A stretch of 64,000 nucleotides of DNA, from contig OX638356.1 in assembly GCA_951813395.1 (NCBI GenBank), forward strand, positions 847,340 through 911,339, written 5' to 3'. This document shows, one piece after another, positions 9,300 to 17,963 of the stretch. This stretch comes from Longimicrobiales bacterium (GTDB taxonomy: Bacteria > Gemmatimonadota > Gemmatimonadetes > Longimicrobiales > Gaopeijiaceae). The notes under the pieces were generated by a model. That model was not told where the DNA came from. It was given only the letters and a program-made list of their open reading frames with translations, and did no database searches. Each line of letters starts with the position of its first letter. Position 1 is the stretch's first letter. Made by a program: the position numbers and the translations under genes.

Positions 9300-11063
9300 C
9301 TACCTCTCATACCGAACCACTCCTCCCACGATGGTGATGTCCACGTGCGCCTCGGCCAGCTCCGTGTCGGGCACGGTCAGGATGTCGCGGTCGATGACGA
9401 CCACGTCGCCCAGCTTGCCGACTTCGAGCGAGCCCTTGTACTGCTCTTCGAACGAGGCGTAGGCGTTGTTGATCGTGTAGCTGCGGAGCGCCTCGGTGCG
9501 CGTCATGTTCTGCTCGGGGTAGAAGATGGAGCCGTCGGCGGTCAGGCGCGTGACCGAGGAGTGGAAGCTGGCGAGCGGGTCGATGTCCTCGACCGGCACG
9601 TCGGTTCCGTTGTTGATGGGCACGCCGGCGTCGATGAACGAGCGCCACAGGTAGGTGCGCTCCTCGGCGCGGGTGTTGCCCAGGCGGAGCGGGATCCAGG
9701 GGGCGTCGGAGGTGGCGTGGACGCCCTGCATCGAGGCGAGGATGCCGAGTTCGGCGAAGCGCGGGATGTCGTCGGGGTGGACGTGCTGCGCGTGCTCGAT
9801 CCGCCAGCGGAGTTCGGCGCCGGCACCGGCCGAATCGAAGACGGACTCGTAGATGTCGAGCACCTCACGGTTGGCGCGGTCGCCGATCGCGTGCGTGTTG
9901 ACCTGGAAGCCGTGCTTGATCGCGGCGTGGGCGGTGCCGGTGATGTCCTCGACGGTTTCGAGGACCAGGCCTGCCGATGAGGGCATGTCCTCGTAAGGCT
10001 CCAGGAGCCATGCGCCGTGCGACCCGAGCGCGCCGTCGATCTGGCGCTTGATGGAGCGGACGGTGAGGTAGTCGTCGCCCTCCGACGGCATGTAGTAGTC
10101 GGCAAGGCGCGCGTCCATTTCCTCGTTGGACTGGCCGCGCACCATGATGTACAGGCGGACGGGGAGCGCGCCCTCTTCTTCCAGGCGCATGAGCCCGTCA
10201 ATGGTCGAAAAGGACGCCCCGGCGTCCTGGAACGAGGTCACGCCCCTGGACAGCGCTTCCTCGGCGGCCAAGGCGACTTCGCGGCGGAATTGGGCTTCGA
10301 TCTCCTGGGCCGAGCGCCCGGCCCGGGATGCGGCGAAGGCGGCGGAGACCGGACGCTGGGCGGTTTCGCGGAGCAGCCCGGTGAGTTCGCCGTTCTCGTC
10401 GCGCACGAGTTCGCCGCCGGGGGGCGGTTCGGAGTCGCGGGTGTAGCCGGCGGCGGCCAGGGCGGCCGCGTTGGCGAATCCGGCGTGGCCGGACGCGTGA
10501 CCGAGGAGCACCGGATTGTCGGGACTGACCGCGGAAAGGGACGCATGCGTGGGGTTGCCCTCGACGGCGGGGTCGGGCGGGCGGTCCCACTTCTCCTGGT
10601 GCCAGCCGCGGCCGCGGATCCACTCGCCGGGCTCGGCGTCGGCCGCCGCGTCCGCGACCATCTGCACGATCTCGTCCCAGTTGGCGACGTCGTTCAGGTC
10701 GAGGATCGTCTTCGAGTTGCCGAGGCTCATGTAGTGGCCGTGACCCTCGATGAATCCGGGTGCGGCGAACCGGCCGTCGAGTTCGATGACTTGGGTGCCG
10801 GCGCCGATGAAGGCGGCGACCTCCTCGTCGCTGCCCACCGCCACGATCCACCCGTCGGCGATGGCGACCGCTTCGGCCATTGTGTTGCCCGCGTCGACGG
10901 TGGCCACGACGCCGCCGCGGAGCACCAGGTCGGCGGGCGTCGGCGCGTCGGGTTGGGTGTCGGCGCAGCCGGCGGCGAAAAGCGCGGCGAACAGCGCGGC
11001 CAACGCCGCCGGGAGACGGATCCCCGGCCCGCCACGACTCGGCAGGTACTTGATGATGTTCAC
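9300..11063 (-). CDS. Exported YtcJ-like metal-dependent amidohydrolase, lipoprotein
   Basis: 587 residues with a lipobox at Cys33 (LFAAGC) after a long hydrophobic stretch. The amidohydrolase family 3 features are all present: DLVLRGGVVATVDAGN at the N-terminus, the metal-binding HxH in GFIEGHGHY (about 109-111), NTHAIGDRA, RIEHAQHVHPDD, and INNGTDVPVEDIDP near the C-terminus with the metal Asp. YtcJ-type enzymes hydrolyse amide or N-formyl bonds, but the substrate cannot be read from sequence. The next gene downstream is the lipoprotein RidA, so the pair could process the same nitrogenous compound outside the cytoplasm (inference). Confidence 0.9.
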   Translation of the reverse strand: MNIIKYLPSRGGPGIRLPAALAALFAALFAAGCADTQPDAPTPADLVLRGGVVATVDAGNTMAEAVAIADGWIVAVGSDEEVAAFIGAGTQVIELDGRFAAPGFIEGHGHYMSLGNSKTILDLNDVANWDEIVQMVADAAADAEPGEWIRGRGWHQEKWDRPPDPAVEGNPTHASLSAVSPDNPVLLGHASGHAGFANAAALAAAGYTRDSEPPPGGELVRDENGELTGLLRETAQRPVSAAFAASRAGRSAQEIEAQFRREVALAAEEALSRGVTSFQDAGASFSTIDGLMRLEEEGALPVRLYIMVRGQSNEEMDARLADYYMPSEGDDYLTVRSIKRQIDGALGSHGAWLLEPYEDMPSSAGLVLETVEDITGTAHAAIKHGFQVNTHAIGDRANREVLDIYESVFDSAGAGAELRWRIEHAQHVHPDDIPRFAELGILASMQGVHATSDAPWIPLRLGNTRAEERTYLWRSFIDAGVPINNGTDVPVEDIDPLASFHSSVTRLTADGSIFYPEQNMTRTEALRSYTINNAYASFEEQYKGSLEVGKLGDVVVIDRDILTVPDTELAEAHVDITIVGGVVRYER

Positions 11064-11132
11064 TTCGATCTCCGTGCGTCGGTGGTGGAACCGGACTCGA
11101 GGATGGGGTTGAAGGGGATGGATTCTTCCACC

Positions 11133-12338
11133 TCAGCCCACGTCGGTGTCGGGCATCGAGCCGGCGCGGTACGCCCGCCACAGGTCCAGCACTTCGCGCT
11201 CGCGCTCGGCGCTGACGCCCGCCCGCAGGGCCGCCTGCCGCTCCGGCGGACGCGCGAAGTGGAACTCCAGCGTGGCGGCGGTCGTGTCGGCGAGCGACCT
11301 GAAGGTGAGCCCCTTCTCCACCTCCGGCGTGAGGTCGAAGCGGGCGAACCCCTCGGCGCCGTCACGCGCGGGGCGCCATACCGGCATCTCGCCGTAGGGG
11401 CGCAGCCCCGCGTTGATCACGAAGTCCGTGTCCACCCAGGTGAAGGTCGTCTCGGCGGTGGTGACCGCCCGGATGCCGTACAGCAATTCGGCCATCGGGC
11501 GCGGCGTGCGCGGCCCTACCACGTTGTAGGTGCCGGATTCGCCCGCCTCGGCCATGCGCACCAGCCAGTCGCCGAAATCGCGCACGTCGATGATCTGCAC
11601 CGGGTCCGTGCCGTCGCCGGGCGCCAGCACCTCGCCGCCGCGGTGAATCCGAACGGGCCAGTAGGTGAATCGGTCGGTCGGATCGCCCGGGCCGATGATG
11701 AGGCCGGGCCGGAAGACGATGGTGCGGTCTTCGCCGAAGGCGTCCCGCGCGATCTGCTCGGACAGCGCCTTGCCCAGTCCGTATGGCAGCCGCTCCGCGC
11801 CCGGGTCCACGCCGGCCAGTTCGTGGGTCCACACCGGCGCGTCGATCGACATGGGGATCCGGCTGGTGTCGGCGTAGACCGACCTCGTGGAGACGAAGAT
11901 GTACCGCTCGCAAGTGTCTCTCAGCAGGTTCGCGCTCGCCTCGACCCAGTGCGGGGCGTTGGTCGCCGAGTTGTCCACGACCGCGTCCCAGCTTCGCCCT
12001 TCCAGCGCGGTGAGGTCGCTTTCACGGTCGCCGACCAGCTTCTCCACCTCGGGGAAGAGGTGTGCGTTCGTGCGACCCCGGTTGAAGAGCGTGACCTCGT
12101 GGCCGCGCGCGAGCGCGTACTCGACCTGGTGGGGCCCGATGAAGCCGGTCCCTCCGAGGATCAGGATCTTGAGCGGATTGGCCGCCTGGCGTTGCCCGGC
12201 CCCGGCCTCTGCGGAGCCGCCAACGGCCGGCGTGTCACCCGCGGCGCAGCCCGCGAGCGCGGCGGACGCGGATCCGGTGGCCAGAATGCCGCTTGCGGCC
12301 GCGGTTTTCGTGAGGAAGTCACGGCGGGTCGTCGTCAT
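11133..12338 (-). CDS. Tat-exported NAD-dependent epimerase/dehydratase (extended SDR)
   Basis: 401 residues starting MTTTRRDFLTK. This is a twin-arginine signal followed by Ala-rich sequence and a lipobox-like Cys31 (AALAGC). The Rossmann motif GGTGFIG lies at 62-68 and the active-site pattern YGLGK around residue 215. Late features (GTYNVVGPRTPRPMAELL) match the extended SDR family of epimerases and reductases. The start at 12338 was chosen because it begins the Tat signal. Tat export fits a protein that folds around NAD(P) before crossing the membrane. It sits between the amidohydrolase and the beta-sandwich protein on the same strand. Substrate unknown. Confidence 0.87.
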   Translation of the reverse strand: MTTTRRDFLTKTAAASGILATGSASAALAGCAAGDTPAVGGSAEAGAGQRQAANPLKILILGGTGFIGPHQVEYALARGHEVTLFNRGRTNAHLFPEVEKLVGDRESDLTALEGRSWDAVVDNSATNAPHWVEASANLLRDTCERYIFVSTRSVYADTSRIPMSIDAPVWTHELAGVDPGAERLPYGLGKALSEQIARDAFGEDRTIVFRPGLIIGPGDPTDRFTYWPVRIHRGGEVLAPGDGTDPVQIIDVRDFGDWLVRMAEAGESGTYNVVGPRTPRPMAELLYGIRAVTTAETTFTWVDTDFVINAGLRPYGEMPVWRPARDGAEGFARFDLTPEVEKGLTFRSLADTTAATLEFHFARPPERQAALRAGVSAEREREVLDLWRAYRAGSMPDTDVG

Positions 12339-12373
12339 GCTGTAAGGTCCCTTCTGCGCAGGTTGAAACCGTG

Positions 12374-13267
12374 TCAGGGCGTTACGGTGACCCGCACGTA
12401 GGCGTTCGTCCAGCAGCACTGGTCACCTCCCGTGCTGTCGTTCGCGTCCCAGTTGTCGATGCGTGCGCGGAGCACATACTCGCCCGGCTCGCTGAACACG
12501 GCGCTCGCCGTGGCCTCGCCGGTGCCGCCTTCCACCACCGCCCGCCGGGGATCGAAGGAGACCGCGCCCGCGGGTCCCTGGTGCTTGAACCAGCTCACTC
12601 CTACGTCGACTACAGCGTTCACCATGTCATCGGGCGCGCGCACCGAGACCTCCTCCGTCCACAGCGTCAGGGCAAGCGGCTCGCCCGCCCTGGCGGTGAT
12701 CGGCTCACCCCACACGCCCTGGACGTGCTGGCCCTGCGGCCCGTCCGGACCGAAACGGACGACCGGGGGCACCGATCCCATGGCGCGCGGCCCGTAGTCC
12801 AGCTGCAGCGCCTCGATCCCTACCCGTCCCGGGGTGGCGTTCGTCCACCCGTTCGCCGTGATCGTCCACACCACGGCCTGCTCCCCGTCCGCGTAGGACG
12901 CGGGCACCGTGACGTGGAAGACGCCACGGTCGCGTCGCGGCCGCACCGGGAAATGGGTGGGCTGCATCCCGTTGAACTCGGCCGGCTCGACGAAGTTGTC
13001 GGGACCGAGCGGAATGTCGAGGATCTGCTCGCTGTTCAGATTGAAGAAGCCGAACGAGAGCGTGAACGTGCCGTCGTCGTTGCGGTACCAACCCTCGAAG
13101 AAGGGGGCGACTTCATCCCCTTTGGGGAGGATGGGCGCGAGGGGCAGGCGCTGTCGCTGTTGGGCGTGCAGGGACGTGCCCGCCGCCGCGCACACCAGCA
13201 GCAGGACTTGCGCCGCCGGCAGGATCCTCGCGGCGGGCGCAATCCGCGCCACCGGTGGACTGCGCAT
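12374..13267 (-). CDS. Secreted beta-sandwich protein, partner of cytochrome c/PHM-like protein (module copy 1)
   Basis: 297 residues with a signal peptide (to about LHAQ, residue 35). The mature part starts with a conserved block (PFFEGWYRNDDGTF, then SFGFFN and QPTHFPVRPRRDRGVFHVTVPA). The C-terminus contains FSEPGEYVLRARIDNWD, an Ig/PKD-like strand pattern. The same blocks occur in the protein at 35637-36701, and both genes lie directly downstream of a cytochrome c/PHM-like gene. The ATG overlaps the upstream stop by one base. There is a Cys-Cys pair near the end (GGDQCCWTNAY). Function unknown; the constant pairing suggests a subunit or accessory role. Confidence 0.82.
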   Translation of the reverse strand: MRSPPVARIAPAARILPAAQVLLLVCAAAGTSLHAQQRQRLPLAPILPKGDEVAPFFEGWYRNDDGTFTLSFGFFNLNSEQILDIPLGPDNFVEPAEFNGMQPTHFPVRPRRDRGVFHVTVPASYADGEQAVVWTITANGWTNATPGRVGIEALQLDYGPRAMGSVPPVVRFGPDGPQGQHVQGVWGEPITARAGEPLALTLWTEEVSVRAPDDMVNAVVDVGVSWFKHQGPAGAVSFDPRRAVVEGGTGEATASAVFSEPGEYVLRARIDNWDANDSTGGDQCCWTNAYVRVTVTP

Positions 13268-14652
13268 CAGCGGCCGTCGGTGCCGTTGTTGCCGCTGCTG
13301 TCGTCCTCACCGTCGGTCGCGAGCCTGGCCTCCCTCTCCTCGACCAGCTTCCGGTAGCCGTCCTCGGTCAGGTGCGTGACGGCGATCCACGCATGCGACA
13401 TCTCGTCCATCGTGCGCGAGCCGCGCGCATACCAGATCTCGGGGTCCGGCGTGAGTTCGTTCTCGGCCGTGTTGTCGTACCAGCCGGTGAGGACGACGAC
13501 TGTCCCGGTGGGCAAGAGCGGCGCGGCATCGTCTTCGTAGATGTAGCTGTGGTGCCAGCGCGCGTCGAAGTCCGTGACCATGCTGATCAGCTCGACATCG
13601 CCGTCGGGATACACGACCTGTACGGACATCGCGTGCAGGTGCACATGGCCGTGCGGCTGGAAGCTGTCGAGGCGCACCGGGTGGTCCCAGCGGTGGAACC
13701 CCTGGGTCATTGCGGTCCCGCCGGGCCGCAGCGCGATGTCGCCGCGCAGCGGGTAGAGCCGCAGGTCCTGGTTGAATTCCGGCTCGTAGCCCTCCTCGTG
13801 GAACCAGATCCCGAGTTCGACCTGGTCACCGGTCACATCGTATCCCATGGGATAGTAGTGGGCGTCCCACTCGATCATGTCGGTCGCCTTCAGGAGCCGG
13901 CCCGCGTCGCGCGGCACGATCTCGCCGACCTTGCCCATGGCGTACTCGGACAGGCTCTGGATTCGCCGGTACTCGCCCTCGTCGTTGAGCCGCAGGAGCC
14001 GCGGGATCGCGTGGTGGACGATCTGGCGGCCGGCCGGGAAGGAGGGACGCGTCTCGGCCGCCATCACCCACCTGTCCTCGGCGAGCCCCGTGGGCACCCG
14101 CGGACGCCACCAGGTGTCGCCGCCCTCGGCCGGCACGTCGAACGGCTTCGACCTGATCACGTGATCGGGCGGGCCGAGGATGTCCTCGAGCTGCCACATC
14201 TGCTTGTTCGGCCACTCGATCGGCGGCGGCAGGTCGGCGGGATCCCCCTCCGGGGCCCCGGCGTCCACCCATGCCACGAACGTCTCGATCTCCTCTTCGC
14301 TCAGCCGCCAGTCGTCCTTGATGTCCTGGATTCCGAACCCTGTGTCGAGGTGGAAGGGGGGCATGAGGCGCTTCGAGACCAGGTCGCGCGCCCGCGACGC
14401 GTAGCGCCGCGTCTCCTGGTAGGTCAGGAGCGACATCGGGCCCACGGAAGCCGGCCGATGGCAGATCTGGCAGTTGGCCTGGAGGATGGGGGCGACATCC
14501 TTGCTGAACGTCACCTCGTCCGGATGGGCGCCCCCGTTGGCCATGGACTGCTGTGCGGTGAGCGGGGTGGCGGTCACCGCCACGAGGATAGCCAGCGCCA
14601 GGGGGGCGAGGGGGTTCAGTCGGCGATCCGAGCGGACACGCAGGGTACGCAT
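13267..14652 (-). CDS. Secreted cytochrome c-copper type II (PHM-like) monooxygenase-like protein (module copy 1)
   Basis: 461 residues from MRTLRVRSDRR (another ATG lies at 14667), with a signal peptide ending near TPLTAQ. A c-type heme site CQICH is at 61-65 within FSKDVAPILQANC. The rest matches the copper type II ascorbate-dependent monooxygenase fold: HH at 213-214 (CuH-type pair), HYYPMG at about 265, HGHVHLH at 334-340, YDNTAEN, and DEM with Met418 (CuM-type ligand). In peptidylglycine alpha-hydroxylating monooxygenase these positions bind two coppers. A heme domain fused to such a copper domain suggests an electron-delivering periplasmic oxidase; substrate unknown. It overlaps the downstream partner by one base. 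Confidence 0.85.
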   Translation of the reverse strand: MRTLRVRSDRRLNPLAPLALAILVAVTATPLTAQQSMANGGAHPDEVTFSKDVAPILQANCQICHRPASVGPMSLLTYQETRRYASRARDLVSKRLMPPFHLDTGFGIQDIKDDWRLSEEEIETFVAWVDAGAPEGDPADLPPPIEWPNKQMWQLEDILGPPDHVIRSKPFDVPAEGGDTWWRPRVPTGLAEDRWVMAAETRPSFPAGRQIVHHAIPRLLRLNDEGEYRRIQSLSEYAMGKVGEIVPRDAGRLLKATDMIEWDAHYYPMGYDVTGDQVELGIWFHEEGYEPEFNQDLRLYPLRGDIALRPGGTAMTQGFHRWDHPVRLDSFQPHGHVHLHAMSVQVVYPDGDVELISMVTDFDARWHHSYIYEDDAAPLLPTGTVVVLTGWYDNTAENELTPDPEIWYARGSRTMDEMSHAWIAVTHLTEDGYRKLVEEREARLATDGEDDSSGNNGTDGR

Positions 14653-14796
14653 GGCCAGAGCCTCCATCGATAGCGGTCGTGCGGAGCCGCCTCGTCATGC
14701 GCGCGGCAGGCGCGCTACGGCTCCGATCCCTACTACAATGCGGGCGCGTCGAACGCCCCGGCAAGGCCGAGCGGCGTTGTCACTCCCCGGTCCTGG

Positions 14797-15615
14797 TCAA
14801 AGATCCCTTCTGCGCAGACTGAGGAAGGCGATTGCAAGGAAAACGGCGCAGTACGCGAGCGCCACGACGACCAGCAGCCAGAAGTCGTGGAACTCCAGAA
14901 GCGGTCTGCCCTGCTCCGCTCTCAATGCGTTTTGCTCCGCCAGCACCCGCGGATAGTGGAGCGGCGGACTCACGAGCACTTCCTGTGTGCTGATCGGCAG
15001 GAAATCCGTCACCGCGGACAGAATCTCGCTGGAACGTCCGATCAGATCGGCGAAGATCTGCTCCACGAGCAGGTACACGAACAGGATGCCCATCGCCGCG
15101 CCCGAGGTCCTCAGCAGCGCCGCGAGCAGGAATGCCCCGCTCCCCACCAGCAGGTGGCCCAGCCACGATGCGATCATGAAATTGAAGTCCGAGGGCCCGA
15201 CCAGTGGCGAACCGGTCTCGCTGGGGCTGAGCAGGGCGACCGTGCCCCCGATCACTACCGGTATTGCCGCGTAGACCACCGTCAGAGGCAGGAACAGAAT
15301 GACCTTCCCGGCGAAGAAGCGTTCCTTGCTGAGGCCGTCGATGACGTTCTGCCGCGCGGTTCGCCAGGAGAACTCGGGCGCCACGAGAAGGATCATCACG
15401 ACCCCGAGGAAGAACGGTCCGATGTTGGCGCCCGGCTCGATGATCGTCCTCCAGGCCTCCGGGAGCGCGAAGGTGTAGCTCTCGCGCGTCATGTCGCTTC
15501 GGAGGCTGCTGAACGCGAACATCGCGTTGAAGGCGGCAAACAGACCCGTCGTCACCCAGAATCCCAGGCGCTTCGCCGTCTTCAGCGCCTCGATCCGGAC
15601 CAGAACGCCGATCAC
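14797..15615 (-). CDS. ABC-2 type transporter permease
   Basis: 272 residues from a GTG at 15615 whose GTGA overlaps the stop of the ATPase gene, so the two are translationally coupled. About six membrane segments are visible: GFWVTTGLFAAFNAMFAF, FFLGVVMILLVAPEF, VILFLPLTVVYAAIPVVIGG, HLLVGSGAFLLAALL, GILFVYLLVEQIF, and FWLLVVVALAYCAVFLAIAF at the end, followed by RRRDL. The pattern around FSWRTARQNVIDGLSKERF is typical of ABC-2 permeases that act as homodimers with a bacitracin/copper-type ATPase. Substrate cannot be predicted. Confidence 0.87.
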   Translation of the reverse strand: MIGVLVRIEALKTAKRLGFWVTTGLFAAFNAMFAFSSLRSDMTRESYTFALPEAWRTIIEPGANIGPFFLGVVMILLVAPEFSWRTARQNVIDGLSKERFFAGKVILFLPLTVVYAAIPVVIGGTVALLSPSETGSPLVGPSDFNFMIASWLGHLLVGSGAFLLAALLRTSGAAMGILFVYLLVEQIFADLIGRSSEILSAVTDFLPISTQEVLVSPPLHYPRVLAEQNALRAEQGRPLLEFHDFWLLVVVALAYCAVFLAIAFLSLRRRDL

Positions 15616-16550
15616 GTCGCAATCTCCGTCATGGAGCCGAAGTCGCCCTCGGTAAGATCGATGAAGACGTCCTCGAGGCTCTGGCGGTATGGGGCGAGGT
15701 GCGACACGTGAATCCCCATACCCGCCAGATAGCGGTTGAGAGCGGCGAGGTCGCCGGAGGTCAGGGCCACCACCACACCGTTGTCGGATCGCTGGACCGA
15801 GGTCGCTTCCGGATACTCCTCCAGCGCGGCGACCAGGGCGTCCTCGTCCTCGGCGCGCAGCAGGGCGGCGGTGCCCGCGCTGACGACCTCGGCGACCGTG
15901 CCCGTCGTAACGATCCTGCCCTTCCGCACGATGGCGACGTGGGTACAGGTCCGTTCCACCTCCCACAACAGGTGGCTCGACAGGAAGATCGTCTTGCCCC
16001 GGCCCGCCAGGATCCGGATGATCTCGCGGATCTCCCTCATTCCCTGGGGATCCAGTCCGTTGGCGGGCTCGTCGAGGATGACCAGCTCGGGATCGTTGAG
16101 CATGGTGGCCGCGAGGGCGAGCCTCTGCTTCATGCCCAGCGAGTAGGTCTTGAACCTGTGCCTGGCGCGGTCGGCCAGACCCACCAGTTCGAGGCACTCG
16201 TCGATCCGCGGCCGGCTTACCCCCTTGATGGCGGCGGCGACGCGCAGGTTGTCGAGTCCGGTCATGTAGGGGTAGAAGTTGGGCGTCTCGAGCGTGGCGC
16301 CGAGGCGTGTGCGCACGGCCACGAGATCCTGCGGCTCCGAGGCGCCGAAAAGCCGGAAGCTCCCGCCCGTCGGGTTGATGATCCCGACGAGCATCCCGAT
16401 CGTGGTCGTCTTTCCGCTCCCGTTGGGCCCCAGGAAGCCGAAGACCTGTCCCTGTTCCACGGCGATCGAAACTTCGTCCACAGCCAGCACGGAGTTGCCG
16501 CGCCGGGTTCCGTAGCGCTTGGTCAGTCCGAAGGTTTCGATGACGGCCAT
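15612..16550 (-). CDS. ABC transporter ATP-binding protein
   Basis: 312 residues. Walker A is GPNGSGKTT at 41-49, the signature is YSLGMKQRL, Walker B is LVILDEPANGLDP, and the H-loop is FLSSHLLWE. The C-terminal 80 residues after LTSGDLAALN form the regulatory tail typical of the drug/lipid-export DrrA/CcmA-like group. It supplies energy to the permease encoded immediately downstream by a 4-nt GTGA overlap. The gene lies 9 bp after the DUF4143 ATPase and could be cotranscribed with it. Confidence 0.93.
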   Translation of the reverse strand: MAVIETFGLTKRYGTRRGNSVLAVDEVSIAVEQGQVFGFLGPNGSGKTTTIGMLVGIINPTGGSFRLFGASEPQDLVAVRTRLGATLETPNFYPYMTGLDNLRVAAAIKGVSRPRIDECLELVGLADRARHRFKTYSLGMKQRLALAATMLNDPELVILDEPANGLDPQGMREIREIIRILAGRGKTIFLSSHLLWEVERTCTHVAIVRKGRIVTTGTVAEVVSAGTAALLRAEDEDALVAALEEYPEATSVQRSDNGVVVALTSGDLAALNRYLAGMGIHVSHLAPYRQSLEDVFIDLTEGDFGSMTEIAT

Positions 16551-16559
16551 GGGCGCAAT

Positions 16560-17726
16560 CTAGCGCCTCGCGATCAGCCGCTGCATGAGCGCGGGCAGCG
16601 GGATGGCCAGCATGCCGTCCCCCAGGGGATAGGTCTCGGTCCCTGGGTACACAATGAACTTGCGGGTGGCTGCGACGTCCGTCGTGGCCACGCGAAACCC
16701 CCTTGGCACTCTCGGTGCCGACGAGCGCTTCACCTCGACCGCCCACAACTCGTGTCCGGGCAGAAGCAGCAACAGGTCGATCCCGGCGCCGGACCGGGTC
16801 CTGTAGAAGAACGCATCCGTGCCGGCGGGAGCGGCCCCGATCAGGTTCTCCACGACGATCCCCTCCCAGCTGGCGCCCGCGACCGGGTGTCCCAGAAGGT
16901 CGTCGAGGGACCGGATGTTGAGGAGGGCGTGCACGACGCCGCTGTCACGCACGAGGACCCGGGGTGACTTGATGAGCCGCTTTCCGACGTTGGCGTGGTA
17001 GGGCTGAAGACGGCGCAACAGCATCAGGTCGACGAGCGTGTCCGCGTAGCGGTTTACGGATGGCACGGAGACGCCGAGACTGCGGGCCAGCTCGGCCGCG
17101 TTGAACACGGATCCCTGCCGGTGGCACAACATCGTCCAGAACCTGCGCAGCGTTTCGACCGGAGCCCTGAGTCCCGACTGGGGGAGGTCCCGTTCGAGGT
17201 AGGTACGGATCAAGTTCGCCCGCCACCGGAGGCTGAGATCGTCGTCCGTGGCCGTGAAGCTCTCCGGGAATCCGCCCCTCAGCCACAGCCGGCTGAGATC
17301 GGAACCGGCTTCCAGCGCGTCGAATCCCGCCAGCTCGCGGTACGCCGTGCGTCCCGCAAGAGATTCGGCCGACTGGCGTAGCAGCGCTCCGGACGCCGAC
17401 CCCAGCAGAAGGAAGTGTCCGCTGGTGCGGCCGTCGCGACGGCGCGCGTCGATCTGCCCGCGGAGGATCCGGAAAAGATCCGGCATCTGCTGAACCTCGT
17501 CCAGGATGACCAGCCGATGCCGGTGCAGGTCGAGATAGTCGCGAGTGTTTCCAAGGCGCGCCCGGTCGGAGGGATCCTCCAGGTCCAGATAGATACAGTG
17601 CGCAACCGTGTTGGCGATTGCCCGGGCGAGCGTCGTCTTTCCCACCTGGCGGGGCCCAAGGAGCACGACCGAGGGGAACGCGGCGAGATCCCGCTGGACC
17701 AGCTCGGTGTCACGTCGTGTGATCAT
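16560..17726 (-). CDS. AAA-type ATPase with DUF4143 domain
   Basis: 388 residues from ATG 17726. Residues 24-31 are a Walker A (GPRQVGKT), with Walker B RLVILDEVQQ and the sensor-like FLLLGSAS. The second half carries DUF4143: a winged-helix segment (LARSLGVSVPSVNRYADTLVDLMLLRRLQPY) and a C-terminal nuclease-like fold around ELWAVEVKRSSAP. These proteins are often isolated, horizontally moved genes of uncertain function, with hints of toxin or restriction-type roles. A strong AT-rich promoter and operator-like region lies directly upstream, and the ABC transporter genes follow at 9 bp. Confidence 0.9.
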   Translation of the reverse strand: MITRRDTELVQRDLAAFPSVVLLGPRQVGKTTLARAIANTVAHCIYLDLEDPSDRARLGNTRDYLDLHRHRLVILDEVQQMPDLFRILRGQIDARRRDGRTSGHFLLLGSASGALLRQSAESLAGRTAYRELAGFDALEAGSDLSRLWLRGGFPESFTATDDDLSLRWRANLIRTYLERDLPQSGLRAPVETLRRFWTMLCHRQGSVFNAAELARSLGVSVPSVNRYADTLVDLMLLRRLQPYHANVGKRLIKSPRVLVRDSGVVHALLNIRSLDDLLGHPVAGASWEGIVVENLIGAAPAGTDAFFYRTRSGAGIDLLLLLPGHELWAVEVKRSSAPRVPRGFRVATTDVAATRKFIVYPGTETYPLGDGMLAIPLPALMQRLIARR

Positions 17727-17730
17727 AGTT

Positions 17731-17762
17731 GCTAATATTAATGGGTCATTAGCGATTAGCAA
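17731..17762 (-). promoter_or_regulatory. Promoter with operator-like repeats before the DUF4143 ATPase gene
   Basis: This AT-rich island in GC-rich DNA contains GCTAAT at 17731, the palindrome TAATGggtCATTA at 17739-17751, and two direct ATTAGC copies at 17748 and 17755. On the minus strand a -10-like TAATAT (17740-17735) ends 8 nt before the ATG, and a -35-like TTGCTA lies 16 bp further up. The transcript would be nearly leaderless. Overlap of the repeats with the promoter suggests autoregulation (inference). Confidence 0.45.
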
Positions 17763-17963
17763 GGATAAATGCGCCAGAGTTCACTCGAACGGCCGTATTC
17801 TCGCCAGGTGCCCGTTGGCCGGGTTCGGGACGCACCTGTCCCCCGCCGGCCCGGCGATGCAACCTTGTACGCACTAGCGAAACCGAACTCTCAGGGGTCC
17901 CATAGTGGGGCAGCGGTCTGCATGATGCCTGGTTGGATGGCGATTACCGGACGGGATGGATAG

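Noticed and set aside
10017-12401. Long plus-strand frame opposite the amidohydrolase and epimerase
   Set aside because: No motif, Arg/Gly/Val-rich; the opposite strand encodes two clear exported enzymes.
16560-17726. DUF4143 ATPase as the regulator or partner of the ABC transporter
   Set aside because: The 9-bp spacing allows cotranscription, but DUF4143 genes are commonly isolated and mobile, so a functional link is not supported.
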